Assembly: GCA_913043025.1 (NCBI GenBank)
Contig: CAJWLM010000013.1
Span: 1-64,000, forward strand
Length of the DNA: 64,000 bases
Origin: an uncultured Rhodospirillaceae bacterium
Lineage (GTDB): Bacteria > Pseudomonadota > Alphaproteobacteria > UBA8366
Direction: 5' to 3'
This document shows, piece after piece, positions 53,214 through 61,657 of this stretch. Numbering within the stretch: position 1 is the first letter of the stretch; every line of letters begins with the position of its first letter. The position numbers and the translations under genes are program-made. The notes under the pieces are model-generated. The model did not search any database. It had not been told where the DNA came from and saw only the letters and a program-made list of their open reading frames with translations.

Positions 53214-54095
53214 CTAAACAGCCAATGAAGGCCGAGAACCACGGATCGTGGTGCGATGCATCCGACGACGGGCATTTTTTTCATCAAATGGCAGAGCCTT
53301 ATGCAAAACGCTTCGATTATCCCATATGATGACATCGCCTGGCGTCCACCGATGTACATATTCAAATTTAGCCTGACTTGCAAAATCAATCAGCTCATAA
53401 ATTATTTTTTGGCTTTCCGCATCTTCCATGCCTTCGAAAGAGCGAACAAAAACAGCGGACAAATAAAGTGCTTTACGACCCGTTTCGGGATGACTAATCA
53501 CTGCAGGATGCGATAATGGCGGTGTGGATGCCTTTTGCTCATCAGTCAGGGGAGGGCGGTCATTGTGATGATTCTCAAAGTTCCATACATAGTCATGCAC
53601 TCCCATTCTTTTGAGAAGCCACTGTTTGCGCTCCTCAGGCAACGCTTCATAAACTGCAAACATACTTGTGAAGCAAGTTTCGCCCTCGCCCTCGGGACAT
53701 TCAAGGCAATGGAAGATAGAACCTAGACTTGGCTCTTTCATATACGACAGGTCAGAGTGGTACCGTTTCGACCCCCCGAATGCACCAACATGCTTGCCGT
53801 TTTCAATTATGTTTGAAACAACAAATATTTCTGGATGACCTGGGAGACAATAATTACTTAAAACGTGGTTTTCTAACGGACCGAACCGCTTGGAAAATTC
53901 AATGTGTTCGTCTGGCGACCAATTCTGATCACGAAATATCAGAACGCTACGATCGTACAACTCTTTCTGAATTTGTTTAAAAACTAATTCAGACAACGGA
54001 TTGGCGAGATCAATCCCTGACACCTCAGATCCTATGTGCTGAGTAGCAGGTGTAAATGTGACCTCTTCATTAAAAACTTTTTTAGCAACTTCCAT
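53214..54095 (-). CDS. TauD/TfdA family 2OG-Fe(II) dioxygenase, copy 2
   Basis: A 293-residue TauD-family dioxygenase with iron ligands in RYHSDLSYM near residue 112 (HxD) and VLHKALPFD near 264 (His), and the 2-oxoglutarate Arg in RRRMHRTTIRG near 278. The AFGGSKRYHSDLSY stretch is family-typical. The start has the strong site GGGAGG. It lies 11 bases after the small aconitase X subunit and 12 bases before the lactonase-like gene, so it is clearly part of this operon. A likely job is to hydroxylate a substrate in the same pathway, for instance a proline or pipecolate analogue, but this is only inference. Confidence 0.88.
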   Translation of the reverse strand: MEVAKKVFNEEVTFTPATQHIGSEVSGIDLANPLSELVFKQIQKELYDRSVLIFRDQNWSPDEHIEFSKRFGPLENHVLSNYCLPGHPEIFVVSNIIENGKHVGAFGGSKRYHSDLSYMKEPSLGSIFHCLECPEGEGETCFTSMFAVYEALPEERKQWLLKRMGVHDYVWNFENHHNDRPPLTDEQKASTPPLSHPAVISHPETGRKALYLSAVFVRSFEGMEDAESQKIIYELIDFASQAKFEYVHRWTPGDVIIWDNRSVLHKALPFDEKNARRRMHRTTIRGSRPSLAV

Positions 54096-54106
54096 AAATT
54101 CCTCCC

Positions 54107-54535
54107 TTAATCCTTAGCCTTAATCCTTGAAAGTATTCTAACAATACCTTGTGCTGGAACGATCTCTATCTTATCACCTGTGAATATAGCGCTAGTAATA
54201 TCTACGTCGAAGCGATCCATAAACGGCATTTGTGCAAATGCTGCTCCTTGCGCCATAACAGGATTGCCATCATTGAGGAGAAGGCCAAGAGGAGCCTTTT
54301 TTTTTTCGACCATCTCACGTAGCATCCATGCTGATGCCACACCCCCTTTTGCTGCGTTGAGCACCAAAATACGGCCAACAAATTCCTCCCCGTACAACTT
54401 GTGACTTGGGCGTGAAAATATTCCACGATCACGATCTAAGTCGTAACGCGCGCTGAAATCATCGGGCGCTGCTAGAGCAATTCCACGTACTGTTGGACCA
54501 ATCCCTAAATGTCCTTTAATTTCCACTAAACTCAT
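54107..54535 (-). CDS. Aconitase X swivel (small) subunit
   Basis: A 142-residue protein of the aconitase X swivelling-domain family (DUF126), the small partner of the catalytic subunit encoded upstream. Family sequence: GRILVLNAAKGGVASAWMLREM near residue 53 (Gly-rich loop), NDGNPVMAQGAAFAQMPFMD near 88, and the end SAIFTGDKIEIVPAQGIVRIL. It overlaps the large-subunit stop by four bases (ATGA), so the two are made together. Bacterial AcnX complexes act as cis-3-hydroxy-L-proline dehydratases; archaeal ones act on mevalonate-5-phosphate. Confidence 0.88.
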   Translation of the reverse strand: MSLVEIKGHLGIGPTVRGIALAAPDDFSARYDLDRDRGIFSRPSHKLYGEEFVGRILVLNAAKGGVASAWMLREMVEKKKAPLGLLLNDGNPVMAQGAAFAQMPFMDRFDVDITSAIFTGDKIEIVPAQGIVRILSRIKAKD

Positions 54536-55779
54536 CCAATCACCTTTCCCTCAATAGCCGATTGTATGCAACGCTGAATTGATGCTGGGGTCGGTCGATA
54601 GCCATATCCTTCACAAATATTTACCATTTTTACTGAGTGCGTCATTAACCGATCCCATTTATGGGCCAAGCGTATTTCCTTCGCAAAGGTCGCAAAAAAA
54701 TCATGCCCATGCACCATCCTTGCGCCCGCCCTTTCTATTATCTGAGTAAGACCAATACGAGCGCATGCTTGTTTAATTTCCTCAGGAGCGTATATCAAAA
54801 GCGCGGTACGGTCATGGACCCTTTTACCCTCAAGCAAAGCGGCAACTTCTATGATTTCAGTTACAGTCAACTGTGGGGTGGATAGAGCAACCACATCTAG
54901 CTCGTCACCAATACCACCCCACTCCTGATAAAAAGCCTTTACATGATTAAAATTAATGGTCTTTACATCAAGTTTTTTCCCTCCCGCCGCAGTTTCCCAA
55001 TCGGGAGCCTCAGGCGTAACATTCACAACGTGAAACATTGCGGTCGAGCCATAACTCGCCATTGCCAATGCCATATGATTTAGCTCCAATACCGAGGGTG
55101 GTGGGCCAGTTAGCTCGAGAGCTGGCACGCACCAGTATGAATTTAGCTCTCTGCCGATAAGTGCGCCGATAACCCCCCAATCGACAATGTTTGCTGGGGA
55201 AAAATTAAGTTTAAAGCCATGAGTGGCAAACCGTTTGGCCTTCAAGTGAAAACCGTATCGAGGAACACGACCAGTAAAGAAAGCCGCTAAACTTGATGGA
55301 CCTGCCTCAAAATTACAACGCGCTCCAACGATACTGTTCATATATATAACCGAGGGTGTGCCACTATAACCGCAAGCCTCGCCAAAACCAGGCGCAGTGA
55401 CGGAGTGGTCATTAACATAGGCATGGTTGGTGACAACTCCGAGTTTGCCGAGGGCCTCAACTGCCTGTGTACCCTGTACCTCCAAGTTTCGGCCAGGTAA
55501 AAGAAAACTGAAGTTTTCCTTATCAAAACCCCTAAAATCAGCGGTTGCATAAGCTCGCGGATAACGCTCGCTGGGACGCAGGTTTCCCAGCTCCTCTATA
55601 AACGCGATACCACTATCACCCATAGTCTCTCTGTCAGTACTGACATGAACGAGCCGTATAGGAACAAAATCTTCCGCATCAAAGAAAGTGCCAACATCCT
55701 TTTGAAACCCTATCGCCCAGGCGGCGGCTTTTCCGTGTTTTCCATCGAGCATGGCCTTTTCTATATCATCAAGTTTCAT
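54532..55779 (-). CDS. Aconitase X catalytic (large) subunit
   Basis: A 415-residue DUF521/aconitase X catalytic subunit. The start at 55779 gives the usual N-terminus (MKLDDIEKAMLDGKHGKAAA); an in-frame start at 55839 is unlikely. Core motifs: the GYSGTPSVIYMNSIVGARCN region near residue 135, where the Cys replaces a common Thr or Arg-Thr pattern; GPSSLAAFFTGRVPRYGFH following; and the LSTPQLTVTEIIEVAALLEG segment near 325. AcnX needs iron or an Fe-S cluster held by cysteines. Together with its small subunit (4-base overlap) it probably dehydrates cis-3-hydroxy-L-proline or a related hydroxy acid. Confidence 0.88.
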   Translation of the reverse strand: MKLDDIEKAMLDGKHGKAAAWAIGFQKDVGTFFDAEDFVPIRLVHVSTDRETMGDSGIAFIEELGNLRPSERYPRAYATADFRGFDKENFSFLLPGRNLEVQGTQAVEALGKLGVVTNHAYVNDHSVTAPGFGEACGYSGTPSVIYMNSIVGARCNFEAGPSSLAAFFTGRVPRYGFHLKAKRFATHGFKLNFSPANIVDWGVIGALIGRELNSYWCVPALELTGPPPSVLELNHMALAMASYGSTAMFHVVNVTPEAPDWETAAGGKKLDVKTINFNHVKAFYQEWGGIGDELDVVALSTPQLTVTEIIEVAALLEGKRVHDRTALLIYAPEEIKQACARIGLTQIIERAGARMVHGHDFFATFAKEIRLAHKWDRLMTHSVKMVNICEGYGYRPTPASIQRCIQSAIEGKVIG

Positions 55780-55786
55780 GTTTTCT

Positions 55787-56047
55787 TCATACCACGAAGT
55801 TGCAAACAGGCAAGGAGGCTCGCCCCCATAACATCCCAATCTGGCATCTTCTCTTCTTTTTGGCTATAATTTCAACTCGGCTATCTCGGCGGTACGCAAT
55901 AGTCGCCTTTCCCATTTCATCGTCGGATCGATTAACCAACGTCCATTTCTCATGGGGTGGTTTGCGGCCTAAAATAGAGCGAATGGCTGTTGTCTTCCCA
56001 ACACCAAGAAATCCAGTTATTAGATTGGTGAGCACCGAAGTCAGCAT
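55787..56047 (-). pseudogene. CobW/P47K GTPase remnant
   Basis: An 86-residue frame starting at an ATG, whose first 37 residues match the N-terminus of CobW/P47K GTPases: TNLITGFLGVGKTTAIRS holds an intact Walker A (GxxGxGKT), then KPPHEKWTLVN. After this the family sequence (NEFGxxGID and onward) is lost and replaced by an unrelated tail rich in Lys and Arg, ending after 86 residues. A normal CobW protein has over 300 residues, so this is a truncated remnant. It exactly fills the gap between the gamma-glutamyltransferase and aconitase X genes. It might still be translated as a small P-loop peptide. Confidence 0.65.
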
Positions 56048-56056
56048 AAAAGAGCT

Positions 56057-57841
56057 CTACCGGCCAACAGCATAGCCTTGCATTCCGCGTGGATTAGCAG
56101 CAGCTTTCAGAATGCCTCTATCGGTCGCTACCGCGCACATTCGACCTTCGGACCAATCACCTGCAACTTCAAGGGCGTGACCACGATGTTTAAGATCTTT
56201 TTGGGTGTTCTCTGAAAACCTTCCCTCAATCACAAGACGCCCAGGCGAAGCCTGCCGTGGATAAAACGAGCTTGGGTGGTGTTCATTATGAAAGGATGGC
56301 GCATCAATTGATTCCTGCAAATTAAGACCATGAGCCACATGCCTGATCAAGAAATTTGTCTGCCATTGATCCTGTTGATCCCCTCCTGGCGTACCGTATG
56401 CCATGTAGGGCTCTCCATCACGGTATGCCATCGAGGGGGTGAGGGTTGTCCGCGGACGTTTCCCAGGCATCAAGCTCGCCGGCTTATCGTCCTCGAGCCA
56501 AAACATCTGCATACGTGAGCCTAGGCAAAAGCCGAGTGCTGGAATTACCGGGGAGCTTTGCAACCAGCCGCCGGAAGGCGTCGCTGCGATCATATTCCCA
56601 TCCTTGTCAATGACATCGATGTGACAGGTATCTCCATTTGATGGTCGGCCAACAGTAGGCTCGCCAATGCCAGCCAGATTTGACCCTGCAAGGGCTGCGC
56701 CATCAATAGCGGCTTGATAGTTTACGGAACCTCCATATCCATCCACCTGGCCAGGACGGAACTCCAGTGAGGCGCTTCTACCAACCAGTTTACGTCTTTC
56801 ATCATTATAAGAATCAGACAATAATATTTCCATTGGTACATCTACGAACTTTGGGTCACCATAGAACGTCTCTCGGTCAGCGAATGCGAGTTTTGCGCAT
56901 TCAGTTACAGCGTGAATAAATTCGCTACCCTCAGTATCCATGTCCTCGATCCCGAGTCCTTTCAGCAAAGCTAGTTGCTGGAGTTGAACGGGCCCCTGGC
57001 TCCATGGACCTATTTTAAAAATCGTGTGATCACAGAAATCATACGCTAATGGAGTATCATAAGATGCCCGCCATTTAGCCATGTCATCGCCGGTAAGAAC
57101 ACCACGATGAGGCTCCCCTGAGGCATCCATTACTTCATTTTCACGGCAGAACTTATCGATTTCTTCAGCAATAAAGCCGTTGCCCCAAGCATCTCTTGCT
57201 GCTTCGATCTGCGTCTGCCGATCACCCCCCGCTGACTTAGCCTCAGCGATCAATCGCGTCCAAGTCTTGGCAATTCCCTCATTCCCTAGAAGAGACCCCG
57301 GCTTCGGCACCTCCCCATTTGGCATATAAACTGGCTGTGATGTAGGCCAATGATTACGAAATATCTCTTTCACGCCACTTATGGTATTGTGAACGTTAGG
57401 CACTATAGGCGCTCCATGCTCTGCGTAGTAGATCGCCGGAGCAAGAACCTCCTCAAGGGCGAGAGTACCATAATCCCGCAGTATCAATAGGTAACCATCA
57501 ACTGCACCCGGCACTGCCGTCGCCAAAAGGCCGGTCCCTGGCACGAGTTCGAGACCAAGTTTATCGCGATAATACGCCATTGTAGCACCCGCTGGAGCAG
57601 GCCCTTGACCACAGACAACCTTAGGCTCCTGCTCACCTGCAACGTGAATTATCGCTGGCATATCACCGCCTGGGCCATTCAGGTGAGGTTCAGCAATATG
57701 TAAAACAAATCCTGCGCAAACTGCAGCATCGAAAGCGTTACCACCCCTCTCAAGCATCGACATTCCAGCAGCCGAAGCGAGCCAATGAGTGGTAGACACC
57801 ATGCCAAAAGTACCGAGTAGTTCTGGACGCGTTGTAAACAT
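56057..57841 (-). CDS. Gamma-glutamyltransferase family protein
   Basis: A 594-residue Ntn-hydrolase of the GGT family, which is cut by itself before a Thr into large and small subunits. It opens with STTHWLASAAGMSMLERGGNAFDAAVCAGFVL, the typical N-terminus, followed by HLNGPGGDMPAII. The expected self-cleavage site is SNGDTCHIDVIDKDG near residue 385, where the Thr becomes the nucleophile; the usual TTHF is GDTCH. GTPGGDQQDQW near 455 is also typical. No signal peptide is visible, so it is likely cytoplasmic, unlike E. coli GGT. The start has AGAGGT. It leads the operon with aconitase X. Substrate unknown; it may release an amino acid from a gamma-glutamyl or acyl amide. Confidence 0.88.
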   Translation of the reverse strand: MFTTRPELLGTFGMVSTTHWLASAAGMSMLERGGNAFDAAVCAGFVLHIAEPHLNGPGGDMPAIIHVAGEQEPKVVCGQGPAPAGATMAYYRDKLGLELVPGTGLLATAVPGAVDGYLLILRDYGTLALEEVLAPAIYYAEHGAPIVPNVHNTISGVKEIFRNHWPTSQPVYMPNGEVPKPGSLLGNEGIAKTWTRLIAEAKSAGGDRQTQIEAARDAWGNGFIAEEIDKFCRENEVMDASGEPHRGVLTGDDMAKWRASYDTPLAYDFCDHTIFKIGPWSQGPVQLQQLALLKGLGIEDMDTEGSEFIHAVTECAKLAFADRETFYGDPKFVDVPMEILLSDSYNDERRKLVGRSASLEFRPGQVDGYGGSVNYQAAIDGAALAGSNLAGIGEPTVGRPSNGDTCHIDVIDKDGNMIAATPSGGWLQSSPVIPALGFCLGSRMQMFWLEDDKPASLMPGKRPRTTLTPSMAYRDGEPYMAYGTPGGDQQDQWQTNFLIRHVAHGLNLQESIDAPSFHNEHHPSSFYPRQASPGRLVIEGRFSENTQKDLKHRGHALEVAGDWSEGRMCAVATDRGILKAAANPRGMQGYAVGR

Positions 57842-57989
57842 TAATTATACCTCTTATTTAAAATCGAATATTAAATTTAGCGGTAACTGACTATCCCCAC
57901 AATCCAAACTACACATAGCTTAGTCGATACCCTTGACAGGGACAATTGATGAAGCCTAATGCAAACAAAAATAATGAGGGCTTTTGTAT

Positions 57990-58904
57990 ATGGGACAACG
58001 AGTAATAATTCCCCACAAACGGGATTTTAATTTCGAATATGGCGTGCCAGATGTTCTATCACCCTTAATCCGCAGGGTGATTGCTGAAAACCCCAGCCCA
58101 TTTACCTTCCGTGGTACCGGCACCTTTATTGTTGGCCATGGTGACGTAGCGGTGATTGACCCGGGACCACTAGACGAAAAACATACAGATGCGATACTGG
58201 CCGCTACAAAAGGCGAGAACATTACTCATATTTTTATCACACATACCCATTCTGACCATTCCCCTAACACCCAACTACTTAAACCGGCCACCGGAGCCAC
58301 TACTTATGGCTACGGACAGCACGGCAAAGATCGAGGACTTGAATTTGGTGTTGGAAACGGTGATTACGACTTTCTACCGGATGTCTCTTTGAATGACGGA
58401 GACATCATTCGCGGCAAAACTTGGTCTCTTGAAGCAGTGCATACACCTGGCCATGCTTCCAATCATCTCTGCTATGCCCTGAAAGAAAACAATGTGCTGT
58501 TTAGTGGGGATCACGTAATGGGATGGTCGACCACAGTTGTCTCAGCTCCCGACGGAGATATGGGCTCTTATATTCGTTCTCTTGAGAAATTGCTGAAGCG
58601 AAGTGAGACACGATATTGGCCAAACCACGGGACTTTTATCGATAAGCCTCATGTCTACATCAGCAAGCTTATTGCCCATCGCCGTGACCGTGAAAAACAA
58701 ATAAGTACTCATCTTGAAAAAGGGATTGAGAGTGTAGAGCTGCTGGTTGCTGAAATGTACAAAGGATTAGACCCACGGCTTTATCGAGGCGCTTGTCGAG
58801 CTGTACATGCCCACCTAGTGCATATGGTCGAAACAAAACGAGCTTTCTGTCACGGCGAACTCGAGGAAACGGACCGGTTCACGCCATTAGGCAAAATGAA
58901 ATGA
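57990..58904 (+). CDS. MBL-fold metallo-hydrolase
   Basis: A 304-residue metallo-beta-lactamase-fold hydrolase. Metal motifs are FITHTHSDHSPN near residue 83 (HxHxDH), HTPGHASNHLCY near 153, VLFSGDHVMGW near 172 (Asp) and RYWPNHGTF near 215 (His). It resembles the LACTB2/RNase-Z-like group of small hydrolases. The ATG at 57990 has GAGGG nine bases upstream; a TTG at 57984 is too close to it. The stop overlaps the pepN start (ATGA), so the two are made together. The substrate is unknown. Confidence 0.84.
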   Translation: MGQRVIIPHKRDFNFEYGVPDVLSPLIRRVIAENPSPFTFRGTGTFIVGHGDVAVIDPGPLDEKHTDAILAATKGENITHIFITHTHSDHSPNTQLLKPATGATTYGYGQHGKDRGLEFGVGNGDYDFLPDVSLNDGDIIRGKTWSLEAVHTPGHASNHLCYALKENNVLFSGDHVMGWSTTVVSAPDGDMGSYIRSLEKLLKRSETRYWPNHGTFIDKPHVYISKLIAHRRDREKQISTHLEKGIESVELLVAEMYKGLDPRLYRGACRAVHAHLVHMVETKRAFCHGELEETDRFTPLGKMK

Positions 58905-61543
58905 AGACCGAACTCCCAATTCCTGTTTTACTAGCCGATTACAATCAGTCGGACTTTCTAATAGACGACGTGTTTCTTGATATTAAGCTTGGAGAAACCT
59001 CCACTGAAGTAGTGGCCAAACTTCAAATACGCCGCAACCCAACTGCCGCTCACCCACATGCGGCGCTAGTGCTTAATGGCGAACAACTCAAAACTCAGTG
59101 GGTTGCACTCGATGGCAATAAGTTGGATAGCGAAAAATATACGGTTACCAAAAATGAACTTGTTATCAGTGAACCGCCAGAGAATTTTATCCTAGAGACT
59201 TCTGTAATAATAAAGCCACAAAAAAATACCCAGCTTGAGGGAATATATAAATCAAATGGGATCTTCTGTAGCCAATGTGAAGCCGAAGGCTTTCGCCGCA
59301 TTACGTGGTATTTGGACCGACCAGACATTCTTGCGCGCTACAGAACAAAAATAACCGGAAATAAAAAAAAGTACCCAGTACTCCTCTCAAATGGAAATTG
59401 TACCGACACCAAGACCTTCAAAAACGGGACACACTCAGCATTATGGGAAGATCCATACCCAAAACCATCATATCTTTTCGCATTGGTTGCAGGGGATCTT
59501 GGCTGCTTGAAAGATGAATTTATAACCGCTTCAGGACGTAACGTAGCGCTCGAGATATTTGTTGACCTTGGGAAAGAGGCACAGGCGCGTCATGCTATGA
59601 AGTGTCTTATCAAGGCGATGAGGTGGGATGAGAAAGTTTATGGTCTTGAGTATGATCTAGATGTTTACATGATCGTAGCCGTAAGCGCATTTAACATGGG
59701 CGCCATGGAGAATAAGGGTCTTAACCTCTTCAATGACAAGTATGTTCTCGCTGACCCTGAAACCGCCACTGACATGGACTATGCTCTGATTGAGTCGATA
59801 ATAGCACATGAGTATTTCCACAACTGGACTGGCAATAGAGTAACCTGCCGTGATTGGTTCCAACTCAGCCTCAAAGAGGGACTAACGGTCTTTCGTGACC
59901 AAGCATTTTCTGCTGACATGTCTTCAGCAGCCGTGGAGCGCATCAAGGCAGTAAAAGCACTGCGTGCTCGGCAGTTCCCAGAGGATGCGAGCCCACTCGC
60001 CCACCCTATCCGGCCTGAGTCATATATAGAGATAAATAATTTCTATACCGCAACGGTTTACGAAAAAGGCGCTGAAGTTATCCGAATGATGCACACATTA
60101 TTGGGCGCGGACGGTTTTCGTGAGGGAATGGACCTGTATTTTGAGCGCCACGATGGCCATGCGGTCACTTGTGATGATTTTGTTTCTGCAATGGAAGATG
60201 CTAACAATTTCGATCTTAGCCAATTCCGTATTTGGTATTCACAGTCTGGGACCCCTACACTTTTCGTTGGTGATACCTTTGAGAAGAATAAGCAATCTTA
60301 CACTTTAACTATTCATCAGCACACAGAACCAACGCAGGGACAGACCGAAAAAAAACCCCTTCACATTCCTATTCGCGTTGCCTTGCTAAATTCTGATGGT
60401 GATCGAACACAGCTCAGTACAGATGGCGCAACCGAAAAAATCCTTGAATTGAAGAAAAGTAAGCAGACGTTCACATTTGAAAATATAGCTAATCCGCCCA
60501 AACTATCGTTTCTCCGCAACTTTTCAGCTCCAGTCAAGATAGAGTGGATACCAAAAGAAGACCCTTCATTAGAAAAACTAGCTTTTCTTATGGGAAATGA
60601 TGACGACTCTTATAATCGTTGGGAAGCATCGCAGATACTTGCAAAACGGTTGATCTTTAGAACAATTGAAATTGGAAAACCGAAAGAGGAGAATATTAGG
60701 ATATATACTGACTCCTTAGGGGAGATGCTTGAGGACGAAACAACCGACCCGGCGCTACTTGGAGAAATTTTATGTTTGCCGCTGGAAACCGAGCTTGCAG
60801 ATGTTCAAGAGCCAGTGAACATTGATGGCATTCATGTAGCTCGCGAAACCATTCGCAAACAAATTGCCACTAGACTTGAAAAACAGCTATTCAGTCTTTA
60901 CCAGCGCCACACGACGCGAGAAATCTACCGCTACACTGCTATCCAAGTTGCCCAAAGACGCCTAAGGAATATGGCTCTTTACTACCTCACTGCGCTTAAT
61001 CGGCACGACACTGTAAAAATTGCTAAAGCACAATTCGACAACTCATCAAATATGACAGACTGTATGGGTTCGCTTATCGCGTTGAATGATTGTAGCGCAA
61101 CCGAACGTGACGAAGCACTGAAAATGTTTCATGCGAGATGGCAAGGTAATTCTTTGGTTATAGACAAATGGTTTACGTTACAGGCAACATCCTTCAAACA
61201 TGGTACGCTGACCCGAATAAAGGAATTGATGCAAAATGATGGCTTCTCAATTGAATCGCCAAACAGGGTTCGCGCGCTTATCGGTGCATTTAGCAATTCC
61301 AATCAAGTTCAATTCCACGCTAAGACCGGTGCGGGGTACGCATTTCTTACCGAGCAAATTATCGGGCTTAACACTATTAACCCTCAAATCGCCGCCAGGC
61401 TCCTGACGCCCTTATCACGCTGGCGGCATTTGGATAAAGAAAGACAATTGCTTGTCAAAAATTGCTTGTACAATATTCTCAATACCAAAGAGATATCTCG
61501 CAATGTCTTTGAAATAACTACTAAGATGCTAGGAGATGACTAA
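58901..61543 (+). CDS. pepN: Aminopeptidase N (M1 family)
   Basis: An 880-residue M1-family zinc aminopeptidase that removes N-terminal residues from peptides in the cytoplasm. The exopeptidase motif MGAMENKGLN lies near residue 265, and the zinc site HEYFHNWTGN is near 303, followed by the third ligand Glu in SLKEGLTVFRDQ. The length and the C-terminal helical domain match bacterial PepN. The true start is the ATG at 58901, which gives the family N-terminus (MKTELPIPVLLADY) and overlaps the stop of the upstream MBL gene by four bases. An earlier in-frame start lies inside that gene and is not used. Confidence 0.95.
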   Translation: MKTELPIPVLLADYNQSDFLIDDVFLDIKLGETSTEVVAKLQIRRNPTAAHPHAALVLNGEQLKTQWVALDGNKLDSEKYTVTKNELVISEPPENFILETSVIIKPQKNTQLEGIYKSNGIFCSQCEAEGFRRITWYLDRPDILARYRTKITGNKKKYPVLLSNGNCTDTKTFKNGTHSALWEDPYPKPSYLFALVAGDLGCLKDEFITASGRNVALEIFVDLGKEAQARHAMKCLIKAMRWDEKVYGLEYDLDVYMIVAVSAFNMGAMENKGLNLFNDKYVLADPETATDMDYALIESIIAHEYFHNWTGNRVTCRDWFQLSLKEGLTVFRDQAFSADMSSAAVERIKAVKALRARQFPEDASPLAHPIRPESYIEINNFYTATVYEKGAEVIRMMHTLLGADGFREGMDLYFERHDGHAVTCDDFVSAMEDANNFDLSQFRIWYSQSGTPTLFVGDTFEKNKQSYTLTIHQHTEPTQGQTEKKPLHIPIRVALLNSDGDRTQLSTDGATEKILELKKSKQTFTFENIANPPKLSFLRNFSAPVKIEWIPKEDPSLEKLAFLMGNDDDSYNRWEASQILAKRLIFRTIEIGKPKEENIRIYTDSLGEMLEDETTDPALLGEILCLPLETELADVQEPVNIDGIHVARETIRKQIATRLEKQLFSLYQRHTTREIYRYTAIQVAQRRLRNMALYYLTALNRHDTVKIAKAQFDNSSNMTDCMGSLIALNDCSATERDEALKMFHARWQGNSLVIDKWFTLQATSFKHGTLTRIKELMQNDGFSIESPNRVRALIGAFSNSNQVQFHAKTGAGYAFLTEQIIGLNTINPQIAARLLTPLSRWRHLDKERQLLVKNCLYNILNTKEISRNVFEITTKMLGDD

Positions 61544-61657
61544 ACCCTATTGGAATCGTTTCGTATTATCACATACAGTTTCAGCTGCCATTGCGATCAA
61601 TATTCATGTAGTAGAAAATATTTTCATTGAAACCTGATAACCGCGGAAAGTTAATCA

